This document shows positions 20,506 to 31,026 of a DNA stretch of 64,000 nt, piece by piece; position 1 is the first letter of the stretch; each line of letters starts with the position of its first letter. This stretch comes from Chrysophaeum taylorii (Eukaryota; Sar; Pelagophyceae; Pelagomonadales; Pelagomonadaceae): assembly GCA_029834535.1 (NCBI GenBank), contig JAQMWT010000317.1, positions 248,001 through 312,000 of the forward strand. Reading direction: 5' to 3'. Both the position numbers and the translations under genes were made by a program. The notes under the pieces are model-generated. The model was given only the letters and a program-made list of their open reading frames with translations, made no database searches and was not told where the DNA came from.

Positions 20506-22251
20506 AGAAGACGCCAACACACCCGAGGAGCTGTTCTTGTGGGAAGTCTTGGATGAGATGAACGAACTCCGATGCAACCCGCGACGCTACGCCGACAAGC
20601 GAGTCCCAACCTCTACTACTTTGGTCACGCGTCGCAGAAAGCTCCGCCCGCTGATGGCACGATTTAAGGACAAGGAGTTCACTCCGTGCGTCTTGAATCG
20701 TTTGAATAAATTTCACCGAGAGTGTAGGCCCGAGCGCGACGAAACGCAGCCCTCCACGTGGAGAGGCCCCACGCGAGAGCCCCCCGAAAAGCGGTAGTAG
20801 CGCGCGCCGGGCGATGCACGTCGACGCGCCCGCAGCTACCAGCCACCGCCGGTATTGACGCACGAGGGCGCCGAAGCTCTTCATGAGGCACTTGAATTGC
20901 TGCAAAGCACCCCCCCGGCAAGAGCGTGCCGCCGCTTCGTCTCCAGAGTTATGTTTCGCAGGCTCGAGCGCTGCGACGCGAGGCCGGAATGGATCGTGCG
21001 TCGGCGCCTAGATGTGTATCTTCTTGAGTCGCTCGTCGCAGACGCCGCCAACGAGCACGCGTCATCTCTCATCGACAGCGTTTTTTTCCTCCACATTCTT
21101 GATTTGCACTTTGCCTGGCAGGTTGGATCTTGCGCAGCGCGACAAAGCGAGCCTCAGTCACCTCGGAACCGACGGCTCCAAGCCGGCGAGTCAGATTGCC
21201 TCTGAGAGTGTCGACGCGCGAGCAGGCCGAGCGACTGTCGCGGTATGGGCAGTGGTACGAGGTGAGCCACTCGGAATATTTGTCTTGGATGACCCTTCTG
21301 TTCCCGCAGGCTGCCGCAGAGATGCTGACGTTTCGTTCGCTGGCAGAGTCCGCGCGCTTTCTGGCTCTTCTCGATCGTCGCGATAGGGGAATGCACTGCA
21401 GCCGGTGCCGTGGCGTCTCTCGTCGTGCGATCCCTCCGAGCTTCCACGACGACTCTTAGTATGTCCTCCGTCTCAGATCTGCGACGGTGCCAAAGCACGC
21501 CACGAACGCAACGTACGTCTCGCGCCCGCGTCACGAATCAATCAAACTCTATGCCATCACAGGCCTTGCTGAACGACGACCTCCGCGTGTAATGTGCCTT
21601 CCTCCGAGTCCTCCGCAGCCCACTTTCCAGGTGTGGAATCTCGGTAGCTCCACACAAGGCGCTCGAGTGCATTGTTGTCATCACCGCCGCGGTTGGCTAT
21701 GGCCCGCGACCGTGCGTGCTCTCTCCGCGTCGTCGAAGTAGCACTGTTAATTTTGCTGCGCAGGTTGCCGCAGCCAGCTCGAGTACGAGAACGCACGGTA
21801 AATTGTGGATAAAATGATTCTTGATGTCGTAGGTCGTGACGTGCGTGCTGGGACGTTCGAACATCACAGTCTCGCGCAGAGCCGAAGAGGACTCGGAAGA
21901 CGAAGACGCCGCGCCGAGGCGCAAATCCGTGAGCAGCTCGCGCGAGTGAGTCGTAAGAAGTCCTTTCTCGCGTCTTATTATCGACGCGCAGGCGAAAGCT
22001 CGGCGTGGCTTTTGAAGCGGTCCTATACTCTGTGCCACTTCCGCACGTCCACGATCGCGTTCTCGTAAGCGTATATTTTGAGCCGCGTTGTTTCATCCCT
22101 TATCGTAGACCGCGCTTCGAGACGGTGCCGTGCGTTATTGTCGTTGGTATTTCTCGATCATTCTGATATATAGGTCCACATCTTCTTGGACTACGCGCCT
22201 CCAGAGAATGGTCGCGCGGATTGTTGTTTCGTGGATAATCTCAACTCGTAG
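20506..22251 (+). CDS. CAP/SCP-domain protein gene with many very short introns
   Basis: Conserved CAP blocks appear in order: ANTPEELFLWEVLDEMNELR then CNPRRYAD; KLRPLMARFKDKEFTP; YQPPPVLTHEGAEALHEALE; SLSHLGTDGSKP (the GHxGSDGSxP block); AERLSRYGQWYE (RYGxW); RHERNALLNDDLRPTFQVAA (GHRxNLLNPxF). A C-terminal part follows (ERKLGVAFEAVLYSVPLPHV, VHIFLDYAPPENGRADCCFV). Good introns: 20599-20637 (GC-AG), 20686-20835, 21262-21309 (48 nt), 21946-21991, 22065-22108 and 22130-22173 (44 nt), the last two enclosing a 21-nt microexon. At three places (~20505, ~21190, ~21470) I could not join blocks in frame, so either the structure is more complex or the gene is damaged. CAP proteins are usually secreted; no signal peptide was located. 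A tail exon after 22324 (CVHLDDKDLTTIREPSADCV) is possible. Confidence 0.55.
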
Positions 22252-22803
22252 GTTGTCTTGGTCGCGTCCACGTCTCGATTTCGTGGCCCGACCGCGCTCA
22301 GCCGACTCGTTTCACCGCGCATTGGCGGTAACTTGCAGTGCGTCCATTTGGACGACAAGGATCTCACCACGATCCGAGAGCCTAGCGCGGATTGCGTCCT
22401 TCCACGCTCTGGCGTCACGTCACCACGAGATCTTTTATAACCCACAAAAAACGAAGCGAAGCAAGGGCGTAATTACTACTACTCGAAGCGCCTGCCGTCG
22501 TCGACCGTGCCTCCCCGCATCAGAGACTGACCGATATTGCTCCTCTCTTCGTCGCGCCATCTAGCGCCGCCACCTTCGGTATTTCTTCACCACGTTCGTA
22601 TGTTGCCACTTCCATCACCTTAACGCCGCCGTCGCCACCGTCTCTGAAGACAATGACGACGACAACGAGGCCGAGTATCAAATACGGTGCAGAAGAAGTA
22701 ACCAGCAGAACGAGGGCACGACCATAATAATATTATTGCACAGTAGATAAATACATACAATGAGCAGGGTAGAGCAAAATAATAAGGATCATCATAATAT
22801 ATT
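22252..22803. other. possible last exon of the CAP gene, then intergenic
   Basis: 22324-22440 reads a protein-like stretch after a GGTAACTTGCAG acceptor; the rest shows nothing recognisable. Both flanking genes end here (convergent). Confidence 0.35.
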
Positions 22804-24201
22804 CTAGCCCGCGATGTCGGGCGACGATAGGGCGGGTCGTGGCTCGCTCCCTTCTTGTTCGGCGGTGCCTGGATCGCGTATAGGCCGGTCGTGTTCAACA
22901 GAGGGGGGGGTGGTGGGTTTCGACTCTGCACGTTCGGTTGCCGCGGCCTTGGAGGTCGGATCTGTCCAGGACGTCTCGCGAGTGCGCGCGTTGGCCCAGT
23001 AGGGGGCGCCGGTCGCGGGGTCAACAGTTCGAACCCAATCGTCGCCCCCTTTGCTCTGAGGGTTCGTCCAAGTGACCTCGCGGGTTCGCGTATTGGCCCA
23101 GTAAGGTCGCTGCGCGTTTGCGTCGAAGTACTCGGTCCACTCGACGTCAGGACGTTGTTGACTCGGCTCACTCGCCGGCGCTGTCGAGGGGAGCGTCCAA
23201 GTCGTTTGCTTGGTGTCGGCATGGTAATAGTAGTAGCGGCGGGATTTGGCGTCGAGGACAGCAGACCAGCCGGGTGGGGCCTTTGGCGGCTCATCCGTGC
23301 GGACGACGAGGGGCGGCGGCGCCGTCCTGACCGCGGGCTCGAAGTTCGGCGCGGGGTCGTCTGCCGCGTCGGGCTCGCAAGCCCACCGGACCTGAAGAAT
23401 TCCCGGAGACTCGGGCGTGAGTCCCTGACCTGTCATGGCCTCCTTGGCAAACTCCGCGCACGCGCGGCCGGCAAAGACGACGATGGCCGTGCTCTTGCGG
23501 TCGCGTATCGCGACGCGCGTCTCGGCGATCTGGCCAAAAACGCCAAAGGCCTTGCGGACGGCCGCGTCGAGCGCGCCTCGCGGGGTCCGTACGTGCTTGC
23601 CCGTCGGGCCGCCGCAGAGCTCGGTGCGCTGGCGCGGCGGCGGCTTGAGGCCGTCGACCTGGAGCGCTGCGTTGTCGAGGTCGTTCGCGCCCTCCTCCTT
23701 CTTCCCGTGGAGTCGCTCCCACGCCGTCGTCAGCGCGCTGCGCTTGCGACCGAACACGTCGTAGGTCGCGTTCAACACGCTCGGGTTCGCGTCGTCGGCC
23801 GGCTTGGGCACCTCGTGTCGGTGCGTGCAAGCGTCGCCGTCGGGGCAGCTGCCGCGAGCAAAGTCGAGGCAAAACAGCGCGTTCCCCGCGTCCGCGCCCT
23901 CCGTCGCCCCCGAGTCGCGGTGAGGCACGCACCGCGTCAACGCGCGCCGCCGATGCTCGGGTACCATCGCCGCGTCGCCGGAGCCCTCCTCGTCGGCGAT
24001 CTGCGCGCGCGCCCGCTGCCGCTTGGCATCCCCCCCGTACCCCGCGTAGTCCAGCGCGCCGTACCGTCTCTTCGCCGCGCCGCCCGCCTCCTCCGCCTCC
24101 TTGGCAGCCCGCTGCGAGCTCATGATCGCCTGGACGCTGTAGGCCGACGACTCGCTGCGCCTCGGGTTCCTTCGAGCTCGCAGGGCAGGGTGCGTCTCCA
24201 T
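22804..24201 (-). CDS. CWC2/RBM22-like pre-mRNA splicing factor with three C-terminal WW domains
   Basis: A 465-codon ORF from an ATG at 24201; a second Met at residue 27 (MSSQRAAKEAEEAG) is an alternative start. A CCCH zinc finger, FCLDFARGSCPDGDACTHRH (~110-129), matches the Cwc2/RBM22 'torus' finger. It is followed by DVFGRKR (like the DCFGRE motif) and an RRM-like domain (~205-285) ending LQVRWACEPD. The C-terminus carries three WW domains: PPGWSAVLDAKSRRYYYYHA (~311), VEWTEYFDANAQRPYW (~355) and DDWVRTVDPATGAPYW (~391), each closing with TxTWTxP or ETSWTDP. Cwc2 binds U6 snRNA in the active spliceosome. WW domains are typical of other splicing proteins such as Prp40, so the fusion is notable. 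A long plus-strand ORF over the same DNA is a GC-rich shadow. Confidence 0.85.
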   Translation of the reverse strand: METHPALRARRNPRRSESSAYSVQAIMSSQRAAKEAEEAGGAAKRRYGALDYAGYGGDAKRQRARAQIADEEGSGDAAMVPEHRRRALTRCVPHRDSGATEGADAGNALFCLDFARGSCPDGDACTHRHEVPKPADDANPSVLNATYDVFGRKRSALTTAWERLHGKKEEGANDLDNAALQVDGLKPPPRQRTELCGGPTGKHVRTPRGALDAAVRKAFGVFGQIAETRVAIRDRKSTAIVVFAGRACAEFAKEAMTGQGLTPESPGILQVRWACEPDAADDPAPNFEPAVRTAPPPLVVRTDEPPKAPPGWSAVLDAKSRRYYYYHADTKQTTWTLPSTAPASEPSQQRPDVEWTEYFDANAQRPYWANTRTREVTWTNPQSKGGDDWVRTVDPATGAPYWANARTRETSWTDPTSKAAATERAESKPTTPPSVEHDRPIRDPGTAEQEGSEPRPALSSPDIAG

Positions 24202-24929
24202 CGCCTTCCTGATACAACAACCCCTTACCCTCTCTGTTTATGTACTAACCCTTTATTTGATCAGCGCACGTTCGCGGAACCTTTGAGTTTACTCCTAAAC
24301 CCTTTATTTATGACTCGAAGCTGGTCGGTGGTTTCTTCTTAGAGCCGCCTTTTTTGGACGCTCCGCCACAGAGGTTAGGCACAAAGCTCATCGGAACAAA
24401 GACGAGGGACTGGTCGTGGGTAGGAGGCAGAGGGGCGCAAGCGCCGAAACTCGTGTTTATGCCGTTGGTGTCGGCATCAAAAACACCATACTATCTTGTG
24501 AGCTAATGAACTGCCGCTATAAATGAATCCTGTTACAACCTCACTCTAGAGGCCAGCGGCGAGCGGACTATGCTGATCGGGGCCTCAGTTCGCTGCCCTG
24601 ATTTTGCGGGGGGTGTTGAGCGTCTGCCCCTACTGGACCCGCAGTGCCGGTAGGCCCCTTTTGCCTGAAGTAAAACACGCGGTACTAGTACAGGCGGGGC
24701 GACACCAGAAGCTCCACTTTTTTTTTTCTCGCCAGGGGCACAGACCGGACACCACAAGCCATGCGCGAGGTCGCCGACACGACCAAAGACACCCCTGACC
24801 ACCCTCCTTACGGCCCGGAGCAGCTAGTAATCTGAGCTGGGCGAGTATTGACAGGATGAAGCTTAACAACAACAGGAAGCCAAGGACACAAAAAGGTCCT
24901 TTCCTCGGTATGTGGGGAGCTCCAGATAG
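24202..24929. other. intergenic
   Basis: No gene recognised. Contains the shared promoter side of the CWC2-like gene and AT-rich spacer. Confidence 0.35.
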
Positions 24930-26787
24930 CGCTAGTCACGAGAAGAGTCGCCGCCGGAGCAAAGGTAGCAGCGCTGCTGGGTCGAGGGAGGTCCAGTGTG
25001 CGTATGAAAGAAGAGGGCGAGAGTCTGGACGGTCGATCTTGTCGACGTTCGCGGGCCCGTCACCGCTGTCGACTTCGATGGCGCGTCCGCATGCCCGTCA
25101 CCGTCGTCATCGATGTTGAAGTCGACGTCTGCCGCAGCAGCCACCTCGCGCTCGGCTTTGCACTTCTTCTCCCCGGAGGGATTCTTCTTCAAGTCGAAGC
25201 AGGTCTCGCACCTGATGAAGTGGCTGGTGTCACAAACCTCCTCGCCGATCGGAAGATCCTCACAGATGCCGCCTTTCTTGCTTCGCCTCTAGGCCAGGAG
25301 CTCCGCGTAGCCGCGTCCTGCTTGGCGCTCTTCTGAGCGCGGTTCTCGGCGTGCTGGAGCTTGGCCTCGTCCTCCTGGGAGCAGGCAGCTTCCTGGGTTT
25401 TGCGCTTTTGCCCACGAGGTCCGACAGCTTGGCCAAGCCATCACCGTCGGTAATCCGAACACGGGACACATCACTCTTCCTGGTCGGCTGAGACACCTAA
25501 AGGATGCCCGCTCCTTTGGGTTGACCTCACGCTCGGGCTGCCGCTTGATGATGCACTGGGCTTGCTCTCAAGAGCTTAGACTTAACAAAGTACGCGACGA
25601 CCGTGTGTTGGGCACACCCGCCGGTGACATGATGGTCGGGTCGACCAAGTCCGTCTTGCCGAACGGCGGCGGCAAGTGCACGACGAGCTTGGACCGATCG
25701 ACGTTACTCGGCACGAGGTGCGTCTGCTCGATCCCGACCTTGGAAAAGGTGTTGACGCATTCGGTTGGAGTGCTCCAATACCTCCGATGAATTCACCTGA
25801 CGCGGATCTGATAGAACGCCCTGCCAGATACTGGCGACAATCCTGAGTTGGTCGGCGGTGTTAAGGGCGCGATGGCCGACGCCCTATTTCTGAACGTGCT
25901 TCGCCTTGTTATCGGTCTCGTAGAACTTTTTGCTGAACTGGTCCAGAGCCTGGAATCCCGCGATTGTAAACTCGGTCGATGGTGGCCGCAAAGATACAAA
26001 TGTCGTCGACGCTGGCTGCGGACTTCACCTTGGCATTGCCCTTTCCAGGCAAGTCAACGAACTTGGGGCGTCCAGTCGAGTTTAGGACGCAGAGCGTGTC
26101 CGTGATGATTCCGACATCGTCCATGATACCTGCGTTGACAAGCTCGGCCCGCAGGCCTCGCAGTGCTCCTCCACCATCTCGTTGCAGTTCACCGCGAAGC
26201 GCTTGGCTTCCATCTTCTACAGGACCTTCTTGGTGAGAACAGTCGAGTCCCGAGCGTAGAAGCCAGTGAAGAATTTGCTTGAGCGCAACTTGCCGCACAG
26301 AATCTCGTCGGCAGCAGTAGTTGAAGCTCACGCACTTGCGGCCAACCCTGCGGTTCTGGACCAGCCTCCAGCAAGATCTGGCGCACCTATACGCCGATCT
26401 TCTCACTGCCGACCGCCTTTAGCATCCGCTTCATCTGGAGCACCCAGTCCGTCAGCGCGTTCTCTTCGATCTCCGCGAGCAGCGAGGTCCCAGCACACGT
26501 GCATCTCGGCGTCCTCCTGGAAGAACACTTGCCCCTTGAGCCGGTCCTGGAGCTGCTTCGCGGTGATGACGCCCTGCCACTCCGAGTGCTTGGTCAAGCA
26601 CCTCTTCGCCCCGACTCCGTTCTCCTAACAGTACTTGACGGCTTCTGCGAAGATATATCTGCGCCGCTTCTTCTCAGCGTCCGCCGTCGACGTCTTCGCC
26701 TTGAACTTGCGAGCAGGCTTCGTCTTGGCCGCCTGGCGCTTCTCCCGCGCCGGCTTGGGGCTTTGGGCCCTGCTTCTTTGGCGCCAT
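24930..26787 (-). mobile_element. decayed DDE-type DNA transposon (pogo/Tc1-like transposase)
   Basis: The minus strand opens with ATG at 26787 (MAPKKQGPKP) and a basic N-terminal region (KTKPARKFKAKTSTADAEKK). A helix-turn-helix-like part follows (HSEWQGVITAKQLQDRLKGQ), then AELVNAGIMDDVGIITDTLC and VLNSTGRPKFVDLPGKGNAK. The latter corresponds to the 'hxNxDETP(Q/K)F' catalytic strand of DDE_1 transposases, here with the DET lost. GFQALDQFSKKFYETDNKAK and RIVASIWQGVLSDPRQVNSS match the region after the last catalytic Asp. A Cys-rich end (CEDLPIGEEVCDTSHFIRCE) lies near 25200. The frame changes many times and the central catalytic part appears deleted, so it is dead. Terminal inverted repeats were not found by eye. 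Confidence 0.6.
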
Positions 26788-27005
26788 CGGCTCGGCCCTG
26801 AGCGACAGTCGTGACTTATCAATTCTGTTTTGTCGTCAGTACTGGTAGTGGCAGAACTTTTCGTGTCCACGCTTGTTGAGGCGATCCTAAACACATGTTT
26901 GTTTTAGGTAGTCAGGATTCGGTTGAGGAACTGGATCGCGTAAAAAGTTAAGTCGTGGCCCCAGGATCGCGATTTCAATTGTTCAAACACAAACGACACA
27001 ACAAA

Positions 27006-27617
27006 ATGTTCTCCAAGCTCGTCGCCGCCCTTTGCCTCACCTCGGCTGCTGCCTTTGCCCCCATCGCCTCCCACGCGGCCCCCAAGACTGTCGTGAAGGC
27101 CTTTGAGACCGAGCTCGGCGTCCAGCCCCCGCTCGGCTTCTTCGACCCGCTCGGCCTTCTGGCGGACGCCGACCAGGAGAAGTTCGAGCGCCTCCGCTAC
27201 GTCGAGGTCAAGCACGGCCGCATCTCGATGCTTGCCGTCCTCGGCCAGATCGTCACCAAGGCGAGGATCTTCCTCCCGGGCACCATTGACTATTCGGGCA
27301 CCAAGTTTTCTGATGTCCCCACCGGCTTTGGGGCCTTCTCCGTGATCCAGCCGGCCGGCATCGCCCAGATCGTTGCATTCGTCGGTCTCCTCGAGTTGTT
27401 TGTGATGAAGGACTCGGCCAACGGCGCCGCCCCCGGCGAGTTCCCGGGCGACTTCCGCAACGGTGCTCTTGACTTCGGCTGGGACTCGTTTACGGAGGAG
27501 GAGAAGCTGAGCAAACGTGCGATCGAGCTCAACAACGGCCGCGCGGCGATGATGGGCATCCTTGCGCTTATGGTCCATGAGGAGCTCGGTGTCTCCCTCT
27601 GGCCGGGCGGCATCTGA
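27006..27617 (+). CDS. fucoxanthin-chlorophyll a/c-type light-harvesting protein (LHC/FCP)
   Basis: 203 residues from the ATG at 27006, chosen over an in-frame upstream non-ATG because the signal peptide starts here (MFSKLVAALCLTSAAAFAP). The AAAF|AP motif marks cleavage and import into a complex plastid. The LHC signature of helix 1, RYVEVKHGRISMLAVLGQ, supplies the Glu and His chlorophyll ligands. Helix 3 repeats it as RAIELNNGRAAMMGILALMV. The middle helix lies around IAQIVAFVGLLELFVMKD. Length and layout are those of stramenopile Lhcf/Lhcr proteins. It acts in the thylakoid membrane collecting light for the photosystems. No intron. A 239-codon minus-strand ORF over it is a shadow. Confidence 0.95.
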   Translation: MFSKLVAALCLTSAAAFAPIASHAAPKTVVKAFETELGVQPPLGFFDPLGLLADADQEKFERLRYVEVKHGRISMLAVLGQIVTKARIFLPGTIDYSGTKFSDVPTGFGAFSVIQPAGIAQIVAFVGLLELFVMKDSANGAAPGEFPGDFRNGALDFGWDSFTEEEKLSKRAIELNNGRAAMMGILALMVHEELGVSLWPGGI

Positions 27618-28567
27618 GTGCAATTCGGTTGCACCTCGTAACGTTGCCTGACAAGCTTCCTGTACATGGACCCAGACAGGACTACAAAAGTGATCTGGCT
27701 GAATGGGATCGAGGTTAATTTTGGGCGATTGTCAAGTCGCGTGTGTCCGCGTCTGATGATGTTCGGTGGTGAAGCGGGATTTTAGCCGGATGTGAGCGCT
27801 GAGAATGGTGCTAGGGAGTCGCATGGCGGAACTTTCACTCGTAGACGCACTAGTCAGCTACTCCTGCGTTTATGTGGTGCGCCGAAAACGAGAGACAGCG
27901 CCAGCTGCTTCCGAGCCGCGTCCGCGGCTTCGGCTGCAATAAAAGGCGGCGCGAAAGTCCCTCTTGAAGTCGCGAGTAGGCGCACGTCGGCTACGTCGCG
28001 GGCGCGTCTAGATCCCCTCAATCCACCCGTATTTAGACCGCTCGGCTCTTTGACGCCCGGATAAATTGCTTGTCACACTATAGCCACTGTGCCCGGCAGC
28101 TAGCGATGGAGATGGTGTGTTCGCGCCGGCGCTTGCTCGAGACTCCGGTCTGGTGTGTGGTGTTTCTCGCGCCGGGGAGATTAACGCGTTGGTACGTGAC
28201 CTGAAAGACCCTGCGCGCCACTTTCCGTGCCATGCCGCCCGGAAAAGCGCGGCGCAGCGGCAAGGCACTATGGAACTGTTGTCGCCCCAAAAGCGGCATA
28301 ATGGCACGGGCTCGTTAGTGATCTTCGAGGGCTTATTAAATTCTTTTAAGACTCGCGCCCAGAATTGCCCATAATTCGCGTGGGTTTATTCGATGATCTT
28401 CAGCAGCAAAAAAAACTTCGGACATGACGATGAGCCACGGCTCAGCGCGCGTTCGTGCACCACGCCTAAATTGCGTCACGGCTCACGCCACGGTTTATGA
28501 TCTCGCACACCCCCAGGCTTTAATTAATTAGGGCCCACTCCTTTTCGACGAAGCCTTACCCTCTTTG
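27618..28567. other. intergenic
   Basis: No recognisable gene; the short ORFs have random-looking composition. Holds the 3' UTR of the LHC gene. Confidence 0.4.
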
Positions 28568-29512
28568 ATGTTGACGATGTTGTTGTGGCTTCATTTTCTG
28601 ATCGGCAAGGGCACCGCCCTCACAGGCGGCGAGAAGGCGGTCCTGAGCGAATCGGGGCTGACGCAGCAGCTGAGGCTCTCGAGAGGCCACGAATGCAGCC
28701 GTGGCGCCGCCCTCGCATCGTGGGCGGTGATGGCCGCGCCGGTCTGGGGCAAGGCCGAGTGGGCGGCGGGGCTCGACAAGGAGTGGAAGGTCGAGAAGCG
28801 GCAAGAGTCGTCGGTGCGCATTCGGCCGGAGACGATGCTCGTCGCGAGCGACGCGAGCAAGCGCGAGTGCAAGCTGCTGAAGATTCCGCTGGGGCGAGGC
28901 GCGGCGACGTCGTTCGCGCCCGAGGAGCAGCTCGAGCTGAGCCGATTCTTCGCGTCGCGACAAGCGGCCGAGGAGATCGGGTCCGAGCGAATCGCCGAAA
29001 TATTTAAAATTCGCTCGAGCGGCAGGCGGCGTCGCCGTCTTCGTCGCTGAAGTCGGCGGTCGTCGACGCCGCGGCCACGTTGCTAACCCGCAAGGTTGGT
29101 GCGACACGGGATCGATTAATGGATGGCGACGACGTAGGGCCGCCGGTACGTCGCGATTGACTACTCAACTGACGGGTGCCGGCGCATCGATGAGGACGGC
29201 GCGTGTCTCGGCCGCGCCCAACGCGTCGCCAACGCCGTCCTCACAGTTTCCCTCGAGTCCCAGGCCCGGACCCTCGAGGAGCAGCGGCGCATGGATCGCG
29301 GCGACATGGAGGCTCGGTACATCGACACGCTTTGGCTGTTCACGGCGTCGGCGCCCGCGACCACCAAATCCGGCAAGATGCGAGACGACCTCGACGAGAC
29401 GCAACGAGCGTTTGGACCAGCGCGCTTCCGTCTGTCGTTGTCTGAGCCCTCGTCGCAGGCTCCGGGCCCTCGCGGCGACCTTCGAAGTTCTCGACTAGGA
29501 GTTGGAGGTTGA
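28568..29512 (+). CDS. unrecognised gene, probably two or three exons
   Basis: From the ATG at 28568 a 160-codon frame encodes a helical, charged protein (FAPEEQLELSRFFASRQAAE, EEIGSERIAEIFKI). Near 28995 coding character moves to another frame (LERQAASPSSSLKSAVVDAA, ATLLTRK to ~29088). It resumes from ~29139 to 29512 (YVAIDYSTDGCRRIDEDGAC, GDMEARYIDTLWLFTASAPA). A GT at 29089 and an AG at 29138 could bound a ~50-nt intron, but the first shift has no obvious splice pair. No family is recognised. A minus-strand ORF over the first part is less protein-like. It ends about 80 bp before the SIAH gene. Confidence 0.45.
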
Positions 29513-29595
29513 ATGGCCAACCCCCACCCCCCAAACACAGAGTTCCGGCGTTGGGGGGAATTGCTGGGAGAGAGAGGTCGCGCGAGAGAACAGAC

Positions 29596-30831
29596 ATGAC
29601 GGTGGTTGTGCGGGTGTCGTCGGAAAAGTCGCCCGACAGCCGACGGCGGCTCAAGGCGAAGCTGGTTCGAAAGAAGAGCGAGCTGGTTCGCAGCGAAGAC
29701 CAGAAAGGCGAGGAGCGCGTCCTGTGTCGGTTTGGGGCCGACCTCGACGAGGCGTCGGTCAAATGCCCCGTGTGCTGGGACTACTTGGCCGGGGCGATCT
29801 TCGCGTGCCCCGAGGGCCACACCGTGTGCGGCGGGTGCTACGACCGGCTCTCGAAACCACCGCGCTGCCCGGTGTGCCGCATGCACATGGCGCGGTCGCG
29901 GGTTCGAGTCTTGGAAGACGTCTTCGCGAAGGTCAACATGCCCTGCCGGTGGCCGGGATGCGAGTTCGTCGGGATCAAGGCGGCGCGGACGGCCCACGAG
30001 GCCCATTGTTCGTGGGCGCCGTGCTCGTGTCCCTTCGCCGCCGACTGTTTCCGCGGCGACGCCGCCGCGGTCCTCGAGCACGCCGGATCGCACCACGACG
30101 CCGTGCTCCTGCGCCCCGAGGTGCGCCACAGGCGGAATCTCGTCTCGCCGCGCGCGATGCCCTCGTGGACCCTCCCCTTCCGCTCCCACTCGGACGTCTA
30201 CGCCCTCTTTGCCGTCAAGCGCGACTCTTTCGTCTATCTTTCGGTCCAGCGGGTCTTCCCGCTCGCCTCGCCACCCCCCCCGGTCAAGGTCGTCGTCTCC
30301 GTGCGCCTTCACTCGGGCCAGCGCCTATCCCTGACCCTCGCGCCCGAGGACGCTCCCTGCCCTGCAAGTCTCTCCTATTTGCGTCGCAAGTTCTCTCGGA
30401 CGTTGCGTTGCGACCGCGCCCTCTGCTTCCCGGCCAACCTCCTCGAGCCCGCGACCAAGCGCATTCACCTCCCCTTGTCCATCAAACTCAAACCCCAGCT
30501 CGAGCAACATCATCCTCATCATCATCATCATCATCATCACGCTGGGTCGCGCGGCCCCTTCGACGACGACGACGACGACTACGGCGACGACCGCGCCGGA
30601 ATGATCGACGACACCATTGCCCGCATTAACGACCCGCGCCTAGGTATGCCGGATCCCCGTCGCTTTAATCTCGAGCCCCACGACATCGTCGACGACGATT
30701 TTCACAGCACCTCCGGCAGTTTCTACGGGGGCTACGTTTCCTCCGAATACCGCTCACCCCACTCCGACGACGAGGACGACGACGAAGAGGAGGATGACGA
30801 CGACGGCGACGATTACCGGGCCTATTATTAG
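29596..30831 (+). CDS. SIAH/SINA-type RING E3 ubiquitin ligase
   Basis: 411 residues from the ATG at 29596; an in-frame ATG at 29509 would add 29 Pro/Arg-rich residues. The RING finger, KCPVCWDYLAGAIFACPEGH then VCGGCYDRLSKPPRCPVC (residues 56-94), is followed at SIAH spacing by two zinc fingers: CRWPGCEFVGIKAARTAHEA..C (~117-138) and CSCPFAADCFRGDAAAVLEH..H (~143-166). This RING plus double SIAH-type zinc finger arrangement defines the SINA family, which transfers ubiquitin to bound substrates. The C-terminal half resembles the substrate-binding region only loosely and carries a run of eight His (~339) and long acidic Asp/Glu runs at the end, both codon-repeat expansions. Confidence 0.88.
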   Translation: MTVVVRVSSEKSPDSRRRLKAKLVRKKSELVRSEDQKGEERVLCRFGADLDEASVKCPVCWDYLAGAIFACPEGHTVCGGCYDRLSKPPRCPVCRMHMARSRVRVLEDVFAKVNMPCRWPGCEFVGIKAARTAHEAHCSWAPCSCPFAADCFRGDAAAVLEHAGSHHDAVLLRPEVRHRRNLVSPRAMPSWTLPFRSHSDVYALFAVKRDSFVYLSVQRVFPLASPPPPVKVVVSVRLHSGQRLSLTLAPEDAPCPASLSYLRRKFSRTLRCDRALCFPANLLEPATKRIHLPLSIKLKPQLEQHHPHHHHHHHHAGSRGPFDDDDDDYGDDRAGMIDDTIARINDPRLGMPDPRRFNLEPHDIVDDDFHSTSGSFYGGYVSSEYRSPHSDDEDDDEEEDDDDGDDYRAYY

Positions 30832-31026
30832 CCACGCGCCCCTTGCTTGGGCCGCGCACACACTACCGCCATTCATTGTACCCTTACACCGTGTTTCATG
30901 TTCATGCCCCCCCTTCTTGTAGAAAAAGAAGGGTTATTATTATTATTCCTATATACTTTTTTCGAATTTTGTTCAAGAAGAGCGTTGAAGAACAGAGGTG
31001 GCAGTTGCCCCTGCTCCAGCGATATA

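Noticed and set aside
22855-24342. 495-codon plus-strand ORF
   Set aside because: Exactly antisense to the CWC2-like gene, whose zinc finger, RRM and WW motifs are clear; the plus-strand product is Arg/Leu/Val-rich shadow sequence from GC-rich codons.
26904-27623. 239-codon minus-strand ORF
   Set aside because: Antisense to the LHC gene.
29890-29910. tRNA-like B-box word GGTTCGAGTC
   Set aside because: Lies in the SIAH coding sequence with no A box or cloverleaf around it; no tRNA gene was found in the window.
29161-30312. 383-codon minus-strand ORF
   Set aside because: Antisense to the SIAH-type ligase and its neighbour; no protein-like motifs.
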